Below are positions 33,392 through 33,446 of a stretch of 33,446 nt of DNA, piece by piece (within the stretch, counting starts at the first letter, position 1; the number at the start of each line of letters is the position of its first letter). The position numbers and the translations under genes are program-made. Under the pieces are notes generated by a model. The model saw nothing but the letters and a program-made list of their open reading frames with translations, was not told the DNA's origin and made no database searches. This DNA is from an uncultured Granulosicoccaceae bacterium (GTDB lineage Bacteria > Pseudomonadota > Gammaproteobacteria > Granulosicoccales > Granulosicoccaceae), in contig CALHOU010000158.1 in the NCBI GenBank assembly GCA_938035945.1, positions 1 through 33,446 on the forward strand, given 5' to 3'.

Positions 33392-33446
33392 AACGGTACT
33401 GTCTCCAAAATATTCCGGTTAACTCTATTTTCAACCTATCCCAACA

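Overview
The window looks like a chromosomal segment of a moderate-GC (by eye roughly 45-50%) Gram-negative bacterium, most likely a gammaproteobacterium. The basis is a coaBC-dut-algC-argB block of the Pseudomonas type, a radC gene in its usual divergent orientation, a type II secretion (gsp) operon, and several lipoproteins with Gram-negative lipoboxes. I cannot name the genus. No tRNA, rRNA, CRISPR array, integrase or transposase was found.

Layout. (1) 1-594: 5' part of radC on the minus strand. (2) About 600-19,700: accessory DNA separating radC from coaBC. It carries a ThuA-like lipoprotein; a three-gene MoxR-ATPase / DUF2201 metallopeptidase-VWA / unknown operon; a tandem NTF2-like protein; an old-yellow-enzyme reductase; a GNAT acetyltransferase; a YfaP-like lipoprotein; an RtcB-family RNA ligase preceded by a leader peptide and attenuator; an MFS transporter; a DUF922 putative protease; a dedicated exosortase with a large PEP-CTERM membrane protein (VIT+VWA); and a GntR regulator with a sulfopyruvate-decarboxylase-like two-subunit enzyme (ComDE). 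(3) 19,793-24,029: housekeeping genes coaBC, dut, algC and argB, all plus strand. (4) 24,058-27,580: a DUF4124 coiled-coil protein, exonuclease III, a long inverted-repeat element, two small genes and cysQ. (5) 27,727-33,391: minus-strand gspG-H-I-J-K-L-M-N.

The best candidate for something undescribed is the 9,579-9,783 leader of the RtcB-family gene. A putative sigma70 promoter is followed by a 28-codon ORF rich in Asn and rare AUA-Ile codons. Three mutually exclusive RNA pairings follow: region 1:2 protector, region 2:3 antiterminator of 18 base pairs spanning the leader stop codon, and region 3:4 intrinsic terminator just before the rtcB ribosome-binding site. This is the logic of the trp/his attenuators, here in front of an RNA-repair ligase. 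It suggests that ribosome stalling, for example after tRNA damage, turns the ligase on. The second notable system is the one-exosortase/one-substrate pair, in which the exosortase is fused to an EpsI-like domain and the substrate is a polytopic VIT/VWA protein.
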